Part shown: positions 12,274-13,321 of the stretch, in pieces
Numbering within the stretch: position 1 is the stretch's first letter
Layout of the letters: each line of letters starts with the position of its first letter
From: Actinomycetota bacterium
GTDB lineage: Bacteria; Actinomycetota; Thermoleophilia; Miltoncostaeales; Miltoncostaeaceae
Assembly: GCA_005788075.1 (NCBI GenBank)
Contig: SXZC01000233.1
Coordinates: 1 to 13,321, forward strand
Direction of reading: 5' to 3'
Length of the DNA stretch: 13,321 nt
Notes under the pieces: model-generated
What the model was told of the DNA's origin: nothing
The model's database searches: none
What the model saw: the letters and a program-made list of their open reading frames with translations, nothing else
Translations under genes and position numbers: made by a program

Positions 12274-13321
12274 TCAGCCTCCCTGCCCGGTGATGCAGGC
12301 CACGAGCTCGGTGCGCACGCGTGCCGGGGTGAGGGTGGTCATGGCGTAGCCGTGCCGGCGCACTGCCGATGCCGTGCCGTCGATGCCGCAGCGCTCCAGA
12401 TGCGCGGTCAGGCCCCGCACTCGACGCTGGATGGCCGCGGTGTTGCGCGGGCCGCCGGTGCGAATGCCCATCAGCGACTCCCCCGGGCGAAGCGGTGCCA
12501 CATATGGCGATCCGGAGAGCCATGCGGCCTGCCACGAGACGCCGCTGGGCAAGGCCAGCGAGGTGTCGCCGCTGGCCGCGCGCGCGTTGAGGTCGGCGGC
12601 GAGGGACGACGCCAGTCTGCCCGCGGCGTCGCGGCGCTCGCGGGGCGTGAGGGAGTCATCCCGGATGTCATCGGGCGAGATAGCCACCGGCGCGCGACCG
12701 CGCACCGGCATGGGCACCTCGACCGTGATCGCGCGTCCGCCGACGGTGATCGATGCCCGCACGAGCCCGACCGATGAGGCGATGCTGGCGTTGGGGGCCA
12801 CATCCGGCAGCCGCACCGCGAGCGGGTCCATGCCGCATTCCTCCGGTCGGCCCGGGGCGAAGCCGCATGCGCGTGCGGAGTCGCGGACGTTGCCGATGCC
12901 CCCGGGGTGCGGGGCGGTCGCCACGACGTCGTTCCAGCCGGGCACGCTGGTGAGGGTGGCCGTGCCATCGGCACCGGTCGTCACGGTCTGGCCGGCGTAG
13001 GTGACGGTGACGGCACTGCCCGCCGTGCGCACGGCGTTGTCGTCGTAGCGGTCGATGCGGACGGTGAACGCCTCGCCGATGGCCCGTGGGGCGATGGGGG
13101 CCACCACGTCGAGCTCGGAATCGGGCACGCCGTACACGCTGGGCATCCAGAGGATCGTGTCGCCGGGGCTGATCACCACGTCATCGCTGCCCACGGAGGT
13201 CTCGCGATGGTTGACCTTGAGCTTCCACGACCATGCCCAATTGAGCGGCGAGGACACGGGACCGATGCGCGTGATCAGCGCGCTGGGGGCTCCGAAGTTG
13301 TAGACGCGGAACCCGATGGAC
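12274..13321 (-). CDS. DUF4430/transcobalamin-C-like secreted protein, start outside window
   Basis: Partial gene; 348 residues are visible and the frame stays open to the window edge, so a GTG at 13257 is not the true start. Visible residues about 1-58 (GFRVYNFGAP, then WAWSWKLKVNHRETSVGSDD and ISPGDTILW) match the DUF4430 pattern W-x-V-N-G ... V-G ... GD-x-I-x-W, the fold of the transcobalamin/intrinsic-factor C-terminal beta domain. An Ig-like stretch follows (about 84-140: GEAFTVRID, VTVTYAGQTVTTGADGTATL, PGW). The C-terminal part has several Cys (ACGF, EECG, ERCG, VACITG), suggesting disulfides in an exported protein. There is no membrane anchor at the C-terminus. It lies 5 bp upstream of the alpha/alpha-repeat gene, clearly in one operon. 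Confidence 0.8.
   Translation of the reverse strand, partial: SIGFRVYNFGAPSALITRIGPVSSPLNWAWSWKLKVNHRETSVGSDDVVISPGDTILWMPSVYGVPDSELDVVAPIAPRAIGEAFTVRIDRYDDNAVRTAGSAVTVTYAGQTVTTGADGTATLTSVPGWNDVVATAPHPGGIGNVRDSARACGFAPGRPEECGMDPLAVRLPDVAPNASIASSVGLVRASITVGGRAITVEVPMPVRGRAPVAISPDDIRDDSLTPRERRDAAGRLASSLAADLNARAASGDTSLALPSGVSWQAAWLSGSPYVAPLRPGESLMGIRTGGPRNTAAIQRRVRGLTAHLERCGIDGTASAVRRHGYAMTTLTPARVRTELVACITGQGG

Noticed and set aside
12269..12535. N-terminal extension of the alpha/alpha-repeat protein
   Set aside because: It lies inside the upstream DUF4430 gene in another frame; the signal peptide and ribosome site point to ATG 12268.

Overview
The window is high-GC DNA with strongly GC-rich third codon positions and tightly packed genes. 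Most first-of-operon genes have a TAnnnT-like -10 box ending about 6-9 nt before the start codon, which implies leaderless mRNAs. Together with the HisKA_3/LuxR-type two-component pair, a Tat-exported sulfatase and DUF4430-type secreted proteins, this points to an actinobacterium, possibly an uncultured Thermoleophilia-like lineage. The class-level placement is only a guess. There is no CRISPR array, insertion sequence, integrase or rRNA.

Layout. 1-118 (minus): the 5' half of a tRNA that stops being tRNA-like at the anticodon loop and runs into unrelated, coding-looking sequence at the window edge. 262-2705: an 8-TM sensor histidine kinase and a LuxR-family response regulator, convergent and overlapping by 37 bp. 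2856-3476: an N/Q-rich lipoprotein gene divergent from the regulator, a strong hairpin, and a possible small basic/His-rich protein gene. 3811-4611: a short-chain dehydrogenase. 4982-6825: a stand-alone three-helix domain protein, then a SAM methyltransferase translationally coupled (ATGA) to a membrane protein with a K+-channel-like but degenerate pore segment. 6815-8763: a DMT/NIPA-like transporter divergent from a CorA-type Mg2+ transporter, 68 bp apart, possibly a magnesium/cation module. 8854-11384: a Tat-exported arylsulfatase-like enzyme with a C-terminal beta-rich domain, overlapping (GTGA) a secreted protein that is that domain alone. 11381-13321 (minus): a secreted alpha/alpha-repeat protein downstream of a partial DUF4430 protein. 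Together these two resemble eukaryotic transcobalamin/intrinsic factor split into two polypeptides.

The most interesting part is the right-hand third, an extracellular gene set: a sulfatase whose accessory domain is duplicated as a free secreted protein, facing a split transcobalamin-like pair. The two operons meet on a shared CTAG in which both stop codons are read. Three of the convergent gene pairs overlap at their 3' ends (37, 11 and 4 bp). Family assignments rest on motifs read by eye; no database or structure search was possible.
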